From Galaxea fascicularis (lineage: Eukaryota > Cnidaria > Anthozoa > Scleractinia > Euphylliidae), in assembly GCA_948470475.1 (NCBI GenBank), contig OX419345.1, positions 18,112,239 through 18,176,238 on the forward strand: 64,000 nt of DNA, in the 5' to 3' direction. A program made the translations under genes and the position numbers. Positions 11,001 to 19,824 of this stretch are shown here, one piece after another (position 1 is the first letter of the stretch; each line of letters starts with the position of its first letter). The notes under the pieces are model-generated. The model did not search any database, had not been told where the DNA came from, and saw only the letters and a program-made list of their open reading frames with translations.

Positions 11001-14000
11001 CTTACATCCATGAAAATCAACCGTCCCAAATGCTTTGATTATTACTACAGTTCAACCGGCCTGTTAAGCGGTCACCCTCGTGGAAATGGATAGAGGAACC
11101 CTCATCGGAACTTTGATTACTGGCCAACTAATAGGAGGTGGCCATTTGACAAGTGCCGGCCACTTAAAAGGGGTTCAACTGTGGTCAAGAGATATGTACC
11201 TGACTGACTCACAATCCTCCAACATGCATAAGTCCCTCTGCTTTCAACAGAAGTAGCTCCTGCTCTTACAGGCTATCTAAATTCTGCTCTATCTCGTTTT
11301 CTAGATTACAGCTGTCAATCAAACCTTCTATAGGGTGTCATTGCAACTCACCAACAATTCCACTTGCCACAAATAAACCCACGTACATTGGCGATACCTT
11401 TGCTTTGACGTTTTCATCGATATATGGTATTCCTAAAGCATACATTGGAGTGCACCCTGCACCCGCGACAACCATTCCCAGAATAAATAGTGCATAGTAA
11501 AGACCGTTGCCACCACCGGTAGTTTTCTCACATTCATCGTCCACACTAAAGTCCGTTCGATTCATTCCCGCGCAAAGTCCCAAACCATTTGTTTCAGCAA
11601 CGGTTGCATTGTCGACGCTCATCACAACATCTAGAAATGAACAATGTCAAGAAATTCAAAGAAACACGTAAGGTAACGCAAGCATATTATTATAATTATT
11701 ATTATTATTATTATGAAACATTTTATTATTTCTGGAGTGGTTCCACATGCAACTCATCCTGTTCCCCGCCCCTCCCTCTCCTCTTTAAAATAAATAAATA
11801 AATAAATTAATTAATTAATTAATTAATTAATATGAGGGAAGAGATAAGAATGAGGCAAACGACATTTTTGTGCGAAATGACAGCGAGGGGTCCCCTATAT
11901 CGAATTTCGTATTGTTAGCTGTCCTTTTGTTTTAGAAATGTGGTATTTTATCTGTCATATGTGCAGGTTTATCTGTGAATTTGACCAAGAGTGTTCATTT
12001 TAGGGTCATGGTCGCCTCGTGTATTGCAAGGAATTGTTGTAATTCTTCTGGACAATCAGGACAAATTATGCAAAATGCCACAGTGAGCCAATCGAGAGAA
12101 CTAAACACGAAAATACGACTCTAGTGTCAAAGAGCCGGAGTCACGGGGTGGTAAGAACCGTGGCACCTTGTGTTCCTTTCACAAGTAATCTTGCTTCAAA
12201 CCGTTTTCTTTGCGAAAAGGAGCAAACAACAGAATTCCAGAGCCCCAAGTCCCCGCAACAGTCACACCCACCAGGGCTATAAAATTTTTCATAGTGCAAT
12301 TCGGGAGTAATCCTGTAGCTCCTCCAGACCTATATTTTCGTCGGTCCCTATGACCTGTAGCTCATTTTGTTATCAGGGCTAGGGGTATTGTTTCGTTCTC
12401 CAATCATAGACCTCGTCTGGAAAGCTACGGGCCTCTCTCCAATTCCACGGCTTACCTGGTTGGTATGGTGGTGAAATGAAATGAGGTAGCATAAAGATAA
12501 AGAAGCCAACGCCCATGGTAAACACACCCCATGCACAGAACACAGGCTTCTTTCGTGAGCCACCGACGTAGCTGACAAGAGGGGTTAACGCTAGGGCTGC
12601 CATGTCATAGCTGCTTGTCAACATACCCGACAAGTAGCTGAAATTTAAAAGTAAAAACTGTTTGGTTCAGTTTATTTCGTGACACTCTAACATACAGGGT
12701 TCACAAAATCAAACGACTAGCTGATAAATTGGGCGTAAATTGGGAATTGTTGATCCACTTTTGTCTTTGTTGGGACTTGTCCCCTACTAAATTTGACCCG
12801 TTGGTTAGTATATTTAATTTACTGTTTCTAATTGTAAGTCATTTTTATCCCCAGGAACACCCTGAAAATTGACTACAGTGAGTGATCAAATGTTCAAATT
12901 ATTGAGACAGGTACAAAAGGAGACTTTCACATCTCAATAGAGAGATTAAGCACTGCGTTTTCGGCAAACGGCAGAGATGACCACGTGTCCAATTTTTTTC
13001 ACCATTTTCCACGTTTGCCGTATTTAACGTGAGGAGGTTGGTTTTCGTCACGTCCATGAAAAACGTGAGTAAAACTGATTGCATTTTTTATCGTTGTCGG
13101 ATACATTAGCGATCGCATGCTTTAATAAAACGTTTTGTACCTCAACGAATTGATGGATGTAAGTTAAGCGCAATTTATTACAGAGAGGTGATACGATTAT
13201 TAATGATGGTAATGGTCAAATGTGCCCATGAGAATGATAATATGCTTCTTTCTTGACAACTGAAAAGAAATCAGTGCCGGGCAGGAATCGAACCTACGAC
13301 CTACGTAAACAGCGATCGGACGCTCTAACCACTGAGCTATGTACAGGAACCCCTGGTGGTGTCCCATCAATTTGGTGGTAGGTTTTCGAGCAAAGTATTT
13401 GTTAATTTTGTGGTGCCCTCAACTTTTTCGCGTCTAAAACTATTCAAAACCGAATGTGTGCAGTGATGTGATGCAGTTTTGTCGGGTCAGAAATGTTTTC
13501 CGGACTTTTGGAGAAACGCGTTCAAGGGGTATGTTAAATAGACACAGGTTTTGCTATTTTGCAGAAGTGAGTTCATTGTAGCTCCCGTCAAGAGAGAGAG
13601 TCACGAGAACGGCCTCCCTGAAATTTAACACCGCCGGATTTAAGAGGTACGTGCGCTGCAGGGTCCCGGGCAGCGTCTTATTCTGTCGTTCCCTTGCTTC
13701 TTAAAGGGACGCATTGAAAAGCCCTTAGGAAGAATCAAATATGAACTTGGAGAGTCAGAAAACAACGATTCCGAACGAAATTTCTCGCACATGAACAATC
13801 ATCAGTGCACGCGTAGAGTGCACGGAACCAAGAGACTACTCAACGCTTTGGACACGTGCCCGGCAGCTGAGAAGGGTCTCAAAAAACACTTAATGCTCGG
13901 CAGTCAGACATTTTTATAGATTTAAAGGAAGCGCTTTGACGTGCGTGACAATTTTCCAACGTCAGGCGTAACAATCATATAATGTCATACTGGTTTGACA

Positions 14001-15456
14001 TTTCTGCAGAAAATTGGCAGGAAAGAACACGGGTTACTGAATAGCTGATTTTAATATTAAAATATTGAAATAAGACTAACCGACCTCGTTCTCTGGATCA
14101 AAATTCAAAGGAAAGTGAGGCTAATTGAATCACATCTCAGAATTATCACGCACATCTGTTTACAGTGTATCCTTTAGAAATTATTCAAAACTTGCTGGTC
14201 TTGCGTGCCCAAAGTTCTAAGACAGTTTTGGGTTTTAATACTGTTAAGGATTTAAAGACTAAATTTTCGTGAAAACCCAGGTGAATTTTCCGACTGCCAA
14301 CTGATTTAGCCTGAGGGAGAACCGTCACGTTGCTGAGTCGAACACGAAAATTATGCTTATCTCAAGTTAGTAGGCTGTCATATCAAAACCATTGAGCTCT
14401 GTCCAACCGATTAAAAACTAGCACACTCCAAGGAGGCCAACATGGCACTTTTCATGCAATATTGACTGAAAGTTCCGACTGCCGGACATTTAGTCTCGGC
14501 GGGAAAAGAATCGTGTCCGTGAGTCGCAAACAGCACTAAATTGTGGCGAAAAATAGTTTGAACTAATGATCGTGTTTTTAATCACCCAGACATTTAGAGT
14601 ACCGTTATTGGTTTTGATTTGAATTTTCAGACTGTTGGGTATTTCTTACTAGTAGCAACGATGCCCGTGAGTTGGACAGCTGAAATGAGGTGATTTTATT
14701 CTGAGCCCAGGCAACAGTCAGCTGCAAAGCCACTCTCCTTTTCCCAATCGCATGCCTAATCCAAACAAAGATAGGACACTTTCGAAAGGCTAGGTCAAAC
14801 CATTTCCATTAAATCTATAAAAATGTCTCACTGCCTGGCATTTAGTTTATTGAGACCCTTCCGACTGCTGGGTATAATTAGGCATTGCGTAACAACCTTT
14901 TCAGTGCTTGCAGAGCCATAAGAATTGAAAACACTTCTTTTCACGTTAGTACAATATCCTTGGTAAAAAAGGCTACAAATTAATCTCGTTTATTTCACTT
15001 AAAACTAGGCCACGATGATATATTAACCCTTTAAGTATAAGACTCCGCTCTATCATGTTAAAGAAATTGCATTTTTACGTCCAGAAAAGACGATTTTAGT
15101 CAGTCTATCGCCCCCCAAACATCCATTATCTTTACTATTATGACGCTTTTGTCGCGCATTCACGCTTGAAAAGTCCGCTGCAATGGCTCATTGATATGCG
15201 TGAATATCGCACCATTTCTCCCGATGAAATGAAGGATCTTAGTATCATATACTCTCCATACTAACCTCGTAAATCCAAACCGCTTCTCAATTGTGCTGAT
15301 AGAACCGGGATACACGCCATTGACAATAATGCTTTGAGTGAAGAAATACTGACACAAGAAGAACAGAAACCATTTGGGTGTGTTGAAGAACTGTAGCCAT
15401 CTAGGACGAAATTGCAGCCAGCCATATGACAGCTCTTTACCCTCTTTGTCTTCCAT
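3685..15456 (-). CDS. Solute carrier organic anion transporter family member (SLCO/OATP), complete ten-exon gene
   Basis: This is a 12-helix plasma-membrane transporter of amphipathic organic anions. I assembled ten coding exons: 15456-15266, 12637-12456, 11630-11352, 10750-10515, 9678-9441, 9294-9141, 7913-7772, 7166-6982, 5896-5765 and 3943-3685. All introns are GT-AG, codon phases agree at every junction, and the sum is 1,998 nt (665 residues plus stop), the usual OATP length. Exon 4 has the family signature DKRWVGNWWLGF (residues 246-257). Exon 3 has GIPYIDENVKAKVSPMYVG. Exons 7-8 give the Kazal-like extracellular cysteine-rich loop between TM9 and TM10. Exon 9 has AIPGPIVYGALLDSTCILW. 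The C-terminal tail has a duplicated acidic segment and ends ETAV, a class I PDZ-ligand pattern. A paralogue begins at 709 downstream. The subfamily was not resolved. Confidence 0.92.
3704..3829. repeat. 63-bp coding tandem duplication in SLCO exon 10
   Basis: Two copies (3704-3766 and 3767-3829) differ at only a few bases and keep frame, doubling a 21-residue acidic tail segment that contains SYG and DDVNDNDTG. Confidence 0.9.
4088..4118 (-). mobile_element. Hammerhead-like hairpin of a Penelope-type end in SLCO intron 9
   Basis: The minus strand reads TTGAAAATGACCGTC, a loop, then CGGTCGAAAC. This is the GAAAC-after-hairpin layout of the other Penelope-type ends here, but the CTGATGA box is degraded. 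No coding part remains. Confidence 0.3.
4753..5304 (+). CDS. Unrecognised open frame inside SLCO intron 9, opposite strand
   Basis: This 183-codon frame runs antisense to the host gene. It has one strongly hydrophobic stretch (residues ~44-73), then a charged, probably helical part (MSDVLEKCEVFEKAMQLSV) and a basic tail. I recognise no family. An ATG and open stretch at 4,505-4,660 could be an upstream exon ending at a GTGAGC, but this is not firm. It may be a repeat-derived or chance frame. Confidence 0.25.
   Translation: MFLGELEWNFDTNSLGAGEYKIPTHPSEDASHVFTFMANVTSISFLMYTLDCGLSAVSSLCSVLVLCVILYLRVFYMNVLRLSVLSTQMSDVLEKCEVFEKAMQLSVHDQRDALVKIKYRQEFRSRYAKFVYVNDNRDCHVLSRREREPSRIPVKTLKSLSQKSRKLRLFVFPRSCRVYSADT
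5765..5896 (-). CDS. SLCO exon 9 (TM11, IPGPI motif)
   Basis: The acceptor TTTTGTAG ends at 5897 and the donor GTAATG starts at 5764. It encodes SVPVSQQSYALGHQMNLLRI, then LGAIPGPIVYGALLDSTCIL, a strongly conserved OATP segment. A palindromic MITE begins only 80 bp upstream, inside intron 8. Confidence 0.9.
5976..6239. mobile_element. 264-bp near-perfect palindromic MITE, TAA target duplication
   Basis: The whole element is an inverted repeat centred at about 6,107 on AAACATGTTT. Its ends read AGCCCGCCGCACACTTGAGG and the reverse complement, flanked by TAA (5973-5975, 6240-6242). Four copies of the self-complementary CCTCGCGAGG core sit symmetrically. A TWA-type duplication is typical of PIF/Harbinger MITEs, which is my tentative class. 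It lies in SLCO intron 8. Confidence 0.8.
6982..7166 (-). CDS. SLCO exon 8 (second half of Kazal-like loop, TM10)
   Basis: The acceptor TTTATAG ends at 7167 and the donor GTGTGT starts at 6981. It encodes SVSYSNCACV, GNCHVDC and TM10 (KFMLFLSISSLVIFLTF), then NNTPGLIVTLR. This completes the conserved cysteines and the TLR just before exon 9's SVP. Confidence 0.9.
7772..7913 (-). CDS. SLCO exon 7 (first half of Kazal-like loop)
   Basis: The acceptor CTTGCAG ends at 7914 and the donor GTACAG starts at 7771. It encodes LSAPCNQACNLSG, then SYAPVCGGSLTFFSPCHAGC. The cysteine spacing matches the Kazal-type extracellular loop of OATPs. Upstream microsatellite DNA in the same frame is intronic. Confidence 0.92.
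7944..8032. repeat. (TGAT)n and (GAAT)n microsatellites in SLCO intron 6
   Basis: About fourteen TGAT-type tetramers are followed by six GAAT units. Both give spurious polar open frames on the minus strand. Confidence 0.95.
8130..8930 (+). mobile_element. 5'-truncated Penelope-like retroelement with GIY-YIG domain, in SLCO intron 6
   Basis: The frame 8150-8800 (216 codons) covers the C-terminal part of a Penelope-like polyprotein: ITPYIRGVTEPIKRVL linker, DAVYSIPCNDCDHEYIGQTK (the Penelope variant of the GIY-YIG nuclease motif with its two Cys), RLKEHQKAV, and SALSEHACQTNH. The reverse transcriptase is gone, so it is a dead copy in antisense orientation to the host gene. A TATAAAA at about 8,811 and a hammerhead-like motif at 8,846-8,885 follow the stop. 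Confidence 0.85.
8846..8885 (+). ncRNA. Hammerhead-ribozyme-like motif at Penelope-like 3' end
   Basis: CTGATGA (8846-8852), an extra A, stem II GACAC/GTGTC (8854-8858/8868-8872), GAAAC (8873-8877) and GTC (8883-8885) occur in hammerhead order. Stem I pairing is imperfect and the extra A before stem II departs from the canonical core, so activity is doubtful. Hammerheads are known in Penelope-like element terminal repeats. Confidence 0.45.
9141..9294 (-). CDS. SLCO exon 6 (TM9)
   Basis: The acceptor TTTTTTCAG ends at 9295 and the donor GTAAGA starts at 9140. It encodes GAYINKRLKLNMTYSARM, a hydrophobic TM9, then CETPSIAGVNKPY, matching the OATP PPIAGVTVPY stretch before the Kazal loop. The exon is only found by hand splicing. 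Confidence 0.9.
9441..9678 (-). CDS. SLCO exon 5 (TM7-TM8)
   Basis: The acceptor GTGCCAG ends at 9679 and the donor GTAAGG starts at 9440; it enters in phase 0. It encodes a basic cytoplasmic loop (ALKDLCKATKLVFTRLP) and two membrane segments around FLPKVIETQFYQPPG, as in OATP TM7-TM8. Confidence 0.9.
9868..9944. repeat. Long hairpin (32-bp arms) in SLCO intron 4
   Basis: The arms 9868-9899 and 9913-9944 pair with one mismatch around a 13-nt loop, and weaker pairing extends outward. This could be a small foldback MITE or a hairpin RNA. No target duplication is evident. Confidence 0.7.
10515..10750 (-). CDS. SLCO exon 4 (OATP signature DxRWVGxWWxGF)
   Basis: The acceptor GTTAG ends at 10751 and the donor GTAGGT starts at 10514. 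It encodes GAAVGFVIISRLLLTF (TM5), then DKRWVGNWWLGF, the OATP superfamily signature with Asn in place of the usual Ala, and TM6 ending GFPKEFP. Confidence 0.92.
11352..11630 (-). CDS. SLCO exon 3 (N-glycosylation-rich loop, TM4 and the GIPYIDE signature)
   Basis: The acceptor CTAG ends at 11631 and the donor GTGAGT starts at 11351. It contains two NxT/S sites (NAT, NRT) in a presumed extracellular loop, then TM4 and GIPYIDENVKAKVSPMYVG, a highly conserved OATP block. Confidence 0.92.
11689..11832. repeat. Simple repeats (TTA)n and (AAAT/AATT)n in SLCO intron 2
   Basis: TTA repeats lie around 11,689-11,716. A TAAA/TTAA-rich tract lies at about 11,789-11,832, with a pyrimidine-rich spacer between them. 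Confidence 0.85.
12456..12637 (-). CDS. SLCO exon 2 (TM2-TM3)
   Basis: The acceptor TTTCAG ends at 12638 and the donor GTAAGC starts at 12455. The exon begins with the C that completes a Ser codon, then YLSGMLTSSYDM, which matches the OATP SGLISSSYD region. It includes the PLVSYVGGSRKKP loop and a hydrophobic TM3. Open reading continues past the donor but is intronic. Confidence 0.9.
13276..13346 (-). pseudogene. tRNA-like sequence (tRNA pseudogene or SINE head) in SLCO intron 1
   Basis: The minus strand has an A box TAGCTCAGTGG, a D-arm, and a T-arm GTAGG-TTCGATT-CCTGC with a good B box. The anticodon stem is poor and the acceptor strands (CTGTACA and CCGGCAC) do not pair, so it is not a working tRNA gene. 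No T-run follows closely. Confidence 0.65.
13858..14873. repeat. Inverted repeat with internal degenerate repeats in SLCO intron 1
   Basis: 13858-13924 and 14810-14873 are inverted copies sharing GGGTCTCAA and a 26-bp block around ACATTTTTATAGATTTA. Between them a motif like CCGACTGCCGGACATTTAG recurs loosely at about 14,290, 14,478, 14,630 and 14,869, and again near 360 in the paralogous flank. This looks like an old TIR element or a degenerate minisatellite. Confidence 0.5.
15266..15456 (-). CDS. SLCO exon 1 (N-terminus, TM1)
   Basis: ATG at 15456-15454. Encodes residues 1-63 plus two bases, with donor GTTAGT at 15265. It carries the cytoplasmic YGWLQFRPRWLQFF stretch and TM1 (WFLFFLCQYFFTQSIIVNG), followed by STIEKRFGF, typical of OATP N-termini. 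Confidence 0.9.
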
Positions 15457-15740
15457 GTTAAATTGAATGCTGTGGGTTTGCGCAAACAGCCGGAATCAAC
15501 GAGTCTCGCGTGAGAAGGCGACCTATCGGCAAATAAGAAGACCGTGCGCCGTCACGCAACGCTGTCTTAGGGGACGACCATCGGCAATATGACCACAGGT
15601 GTCCCAAGCTCACGTTGAAGCGAAGAATTATTGTACATTTACTCATAAAGGCGTCACGGCTGTGCGAGTTGGAACGTGACCTTTCATCTTACGCGGTATT
15701 AGGTTACAGGAGAACCGTTGAGAATCTGAGCGCGTTATAA

Positions 15741-15989
15741 TGCACCTATCAGTGTCAAGCCCGAGGTGGGGGGGGGGGGGGTCGGGCATAGGGTGGGGAT
15801 TTTGACATTTTCTGAACAAAAAATAATCAAAATCCCCACCCTCGGGCAAGAAATAATTGTCAAAAGTATCAAAATCCCCTTCAGTCCTTGTTGCACACAA
15901 GAGAAAAACAGTAAAATTCCCCACCCTGGGGCCATGATGTCCGATCAAAATCCCTACCCCCCCCCTCGGGCTTGACGCTGTTAGGTGCA
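15741..15989. mobile_element. 249-bp MITE with TIRs and TAA target duplication upstream of SLCO
   Basis: The ends TGCACCTATCAGTGTCAAGC and GCTTGACGCTGTTAGGTGCA are inverted copies with two mismatches, flanked by TAA at 15738-15740 and 15990-15992. The interior has G-run and C-run segments (CCCCACCCT motifs) that create spurious frames. It lies about 285 bp upstream of the SLCO start codon. A PIF/Harbinger-like origin is inferred from the TAA duplication only. Confidence 0.75.
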
Positions 15990-16069
15990 TAAGACTGGCT
16001 TATTGTACTTTGCTAAATGGTACTTTGCGAAACGAAACGAAACGAAATGAAATCTGTACTTGGCGAAAT

Positions 16070-16710
16070 GGAAATCTGTACTTTGCGAAATGAAATCTGT
16101 ACTTTGCAAAATGAAAATCTGTACTTTGCGAAACGAATAGCAGTACTTTCCTGAAAAGGTTTTTATGAAGAAGCTTCTGCGAACCTACTATTCTACTACA
16201 ATTATGACCGCGACACAAGTTTTTTTTGTCGCGGCATTGGAGGACGAGTTCTTGATTCTTGATTCTTCGTCGACCGCGACCAAAGGCATTTCAAACATGG
16301 TGTCTCGAAAGCGCAGATCTCGAAAACCCGTAAAACTTATACCCTCTGGGTGTCTCGAAAACTTAGTCCCAAGAAAGAGAACATTTTTTTCCATAGCGTG
16401 TTTGCCCCGAATCGCTTCAAAACATCCTGTTTATATCTTGTCGACCGGCAGCCGGTCAAGGTTAGCGCGAGGCACGTTGCGTGACGGTTTTGCAAAACAA
16501 ATATAGAGTCACGTTACCTTAATACCCGGGTATAATAGGAAACATTGATCAATTGTCAAACAAACTCTAGATTTAATGCATTTGTAAACAATTTAAAAAC
16601 AGTTGGATCAGAGCATACACCAACAAACCAACGGCTAGTGTGTTTAAAACTGGAACTAACTGTTAAGTCTTTAAATTGAACATACTCCGAACAATAACTG
16701 CCTCAACACG
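16070..16710. repeat. Left arm of large foldback structure
   Basis: This 641-bp arm is nearly identical, inverted, to 17,161-18,032 plus 20,839-20,914 after removing two insertions. Its outer end holds three to four 20-bp tandem repeats of GAAATCTGTACTTTGCGAAA type. It contains a 113-codon open frame (16165-16506) that I do not recognise, mirrored in the other arm. Confidence 0.85.
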
Positions 16711-17160
16711 AGGCAATAATACACTTCAATCAGGCTTGTTTCAGTGGGCGAACAAAACCAAAACAATACAAGTCCTTTTAGACGTCTACATATTATATAC
16801 ATATTTCATCATATTATTTTTACCGTTGTTTAAAGTTAAACAAGGATAATTGATGTCTTTCGCTCAACTAAAAGATGACCCCGTTCAGACTGCAGGGAGA
16901 CTGAGAGCATAATCTTTTTTTATGATACCCAGGCAAAAACTTGGGCATCGTCCTGGTCGGGCACAGAGAAAGCACTAGGGTATCCCTCCGGGATTCGGCG
17001 CGTGTGCCAATGTGCCCCTGAACAGTCTGAAGGGGGAATATGTTACTTTAGAGTTTTTACGATTTTACAGGAAATGTTTACGACTGACGCTTACATGTAT
17101 TCGAGCGATTTTTATAAATTATAGATATTTCGAAGGGATTTGAGACGGCAACCGTAGTGC
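16711..17160. other. 450-bp loop between foldback arms
   Basis: I see no gene. It contains a short inverted pair, TTCAGACTG near 16,883 and CAGTCTGAA near 17,023, enclosing a GC-richer stretch. Confidence 0.5.
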
Positions 17161-17296
17161 CGTGTTGAGGCAGTTATTGTTCGGAGCCGGTATGTTCAAT
17201 TTAAAGACTTAACAGTTAGTTCCAGTTTTAAACACACTAGCCGTGGGCTTGTTGGTGTATGCTCTGATCCAACTGATTTTAAATTGTTTACAAATG

Positions 17297-17570
17297 ATTT
17301 TTTAAATGGAAACTAGTGAGCAGCACACAGCAACTGATCTTGTTAACTTTGTTTATTATCCGACCGGTTTCGTCTGATCAAACAGACTTCATCAGGGATT
17401 CTAACAAGATGTTTAAAGGGAACTGGTTTTATACATTAAGTTAGAGTACAAAAGCACGTTCCAGTAAGGGTGTGAACAACAAAACACCCACAAGAAATAC
17501 GCGCAGGATATAACGTAAATCCTGCGTAGAAAATGCGTAGAGTTTAATTTTGGGGCTCACGATTTAACGT
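17297..17570 (-). mobile_element. 274-bp retro-inserted fragment with hammerhead-like motif, 28-bp target duplication
   Basis: It is flanked by a perfect 28-bp direct repeat (17269-17296, 17571-17598) that occurs once in the left foldback arm. On the minus strand there is a TATAAAA, then a hammerhead-like fold. The layout mirrors the Penelope-like 3' end at 8,811-8,885, so I read it as a short 5'-truncated Penelope-type insertion or a retrozyme-like relic. Confidence 0.75.
17337..17410 (-). ncRNA. Hammerhead-ribozyme-like motif, best formed in window
   Basis: Minus strand: outer stem I ATCTTGTTA/TAACAAGAT (17402-17410/17337-17345), inner stem I ATCC/GGAT, CTGATGA (17395-17389), extra A, stem II CAGAC/GTCTG (17383-17387/17372-17376), GAAAC (17371-17367), and palindromic ACCGGT with GTC (17364-17362) before the predicted cleavage point. 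A short palindromic stem III is typical of hammerheads acting as dimers. The additional A between the core and stem II is non-canonical. Confidence 0.6.
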
Positions 17571-18900
17571 CCAACTGATTTTAAATTGTTTACAAATGCA
17601 TTAAATCTAGAGTTTGTTTGACAGTTGATCAATGTTTCCTATTATACCCGGATATTAGGGTAACGTGACTCTATATTTGTTTTGCAAAACCGTCACGCAA
17701 CGTGCCTCGCGCTAACCTTGACCGGCTGCCGGTCGACAAGATATAAACAGGATGTTTTGAAGCGATTCGGGGCAAACACGCTATGGAAAAAAATGTTCTC
17801 TTTCTTGGGACTAAGTTTTCGAGACACCCAGAGGGTATAAGTTTTACGGGTTTTCGAGATCTGCGCTTTCGAGACACCATGTTTGAAATGCCTTTGGTCG
17901 CGGTCGACGAAGAATCAAGAATCAAGAACTCGTCCTCCAATGCCGCGACAAACAAAACTTGTGTCGCGGTCATAATTGTAGTAGAATAGTAGGTTCGCAG
18001 AAGCTTCTTCATAAAAACCTTTACACGAAAGTCAGGCGGTGTTGGACACGGTTCACGTGACATTATTCGGCCAATCATAATGTCGCCTTTGCAGAAGCAA
18101 TGGCGGACACTTTCGTCTCGGAATGTCAAGAATGGTTCATCGTCTTCGACCGATTTCCACATTGATGTAAAGAAAGAAAGGAATATTTTCTGGGAGCTTC
18201 AAGTTTAATATATGGGCCAGTTATTGCTCAAGTTTTAAATTCAGGTAAGAATTTTTTGTATTAAAACTAGTCGACGGAAATCTTGTTGAATTGAAAACGG
18301 TTGTCACGCACACGCGTTTGACATGGACAATCATTTGTTCGATTTTCGACAATCAAGGGTCAGTATCGGGGATTATTTTTGCACAGAACTTTAGTTCGAT
18401 AGTTGATCTTTAAGAAACGTGCGGCGGGCCCAGGCGGGCCCCGCCATTTTAACGATGAAAATCTGCCTTGAAGTTTGGGCTTTTTCGTAATTTGTCACAT
18501 ATTCTCCTCAATTTCACGGCATTTCGCGGGAGTTGATGGTGTGATTCCTGTAGAAGTTTTATTACTATAAGAGTATGTATTATTGTTGTATTATGTTGTA
18601 ATGCTTTCCTGCTATTTGTTTTTAGTGTTTATGTGATCCAGTTCTTCGGCATGTCCTCAAAGCGGCCTTTTGGCCCTCAAGTGGAGGCACTCCCAACTAA
18701 CCGCCAAAGAAATGCACATATACAGTGTATGCAGATCATCCATACAGGGATGCTTTGACCAAGAAAAATCAAATGTAACAGTATTTTGACAGGCTACTGA
18801 ATGGTTTTACTAGCTCTTAAAACTTGGGATGGCTATTCCCCTTCAAATGCAAGTTGCAATGTCATAAAATACCCTGATTTGGCCCATGCTGTTAAAAATT

Positions 18901-19282
18901 TCATGTCACGAACAGAGGCGTACTGTAGCCTGCCTTGCTGGATAAGAGGATGGATGAATTGAATTTAGTTAGTTCTTGGCCAATGTAGCCAACTTGTTTG
19001 AATCCAAGTCCATAGTCAATAAAAACACTAATTGCATTTGCATAATTTAAACATATTGTCTGGTTTAATATGTGTGCAACCCCCATAACCTTAAATGGGA
19101 GGGTATGTAGCACTAAGGCCTCCTGAGTCTCTCCTGTCTGACTCAGGGTCTCCCTCATCATCACTGTCTCCTGTACTTTGTTCACTTAAGCAATCAACCT
19201 CACATGAGGAAATGTAAACAGATTCAACACTTCTATGGTCATTTATTTTTATTTTCATCTCAAGAAAGCATGATGTGGTCAA
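18901..19282 (-). pseudogene. Acidic linker plus HIRAN-like domain remnant
   Basis: One minus frame (19282-19091) has an acidic stretch, DSDDEGDPESDRRDSGG. A shifted frame (19185-18901) has LPFKVMGVAHI, then NYANAISVFIDYGLGFKQVG, then YIGQELTKF. That order resembles HIRAN domains (xGxxH ... NAIxV ... VGYIPxEL), DNA-end-binding modules of HLTF/Rad5-type proteins. The middle of the domain is shortened and a frameshift separates the parts. The domain call is from pattern memory. Confidence 0.4.
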
Positions 19283-19284
19283 GG

Positions 19285-19548
19285 TTACATAACTGTGTCT
19301 TTAACTTGAGAAGTCCAGATTTCATTGCATGCTCTGAAAATCATAATAGCCTTTTGTAGAACTCCATTCTGTCTGGCTGATTTTGTCTTCCTCCGCTCAA
19401 TAGTCAAAAATGGAAAACATGGAACAGTCCATAGCAATGTTCCTTGTTCCACACTGATGACCTTCAGTTGAACAATTGCATTGGTACAGTCAATATGAGG
19501 TACAATGGGAGGTGCTGTTGTGTCAGCTTCTGGCAAAATAATGAACAT
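19285..19548 (-). CDS. Unrecognised 87-codon frame inside the TIR element
   Basis: It lies between the nuclease and HIRAN-like remnants on the same strand. It includes LLWTVPCFPFLTIERRKTKS and ends in a hydrophobic-basic segment. I recognise no family; it may be an internal exon of the same decayed gene. Confidence 0.3.
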   Translation of the reverse strand: MFIILPEADTTAPPIVPHIDCTNAIVQLKVISVEQGTLLWTVPCFPFLTIERRKTKSARQNGVLQKAIMIFRACNEIWTSQVKDTVM

Positions 19549-19824
19549 AAAATGTAGCTACAGTAATATTAAAATCATTACTTGATCACCACTTTGTTGA
19601 CAACAACACTTCGGTCCAATGAATAATTTTCAACAAGAGTTACTTGAGATTCACTGGTTATATTTATGCCCATAAACCTGCAATAAAAAAAATTAACCTT
19701 ATTTACTTCCATGTGCAGTCTCCGAGAAAAAAAAACATTTCTGGCACCCAAGCCGGTTTATACATTTACACCCCCTGTACATTTAATAGATAAACTGAGT
19801 TTTTATTTTTGAAATTTTGTTCAC

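Noticed and set aside
16165..16506. 113-codon frame in the foldback arm as a gene
   Set aside because: It is mirrored in the other arm, has no recognised domain and is not supported by splice or promoter signals.
17671..18162. 163-codon minus-strand frame
   Set aside because: It crosses the boundary of the TIR insertion at 18,033, so it is a chance fusion of the foldback arm and the element end.
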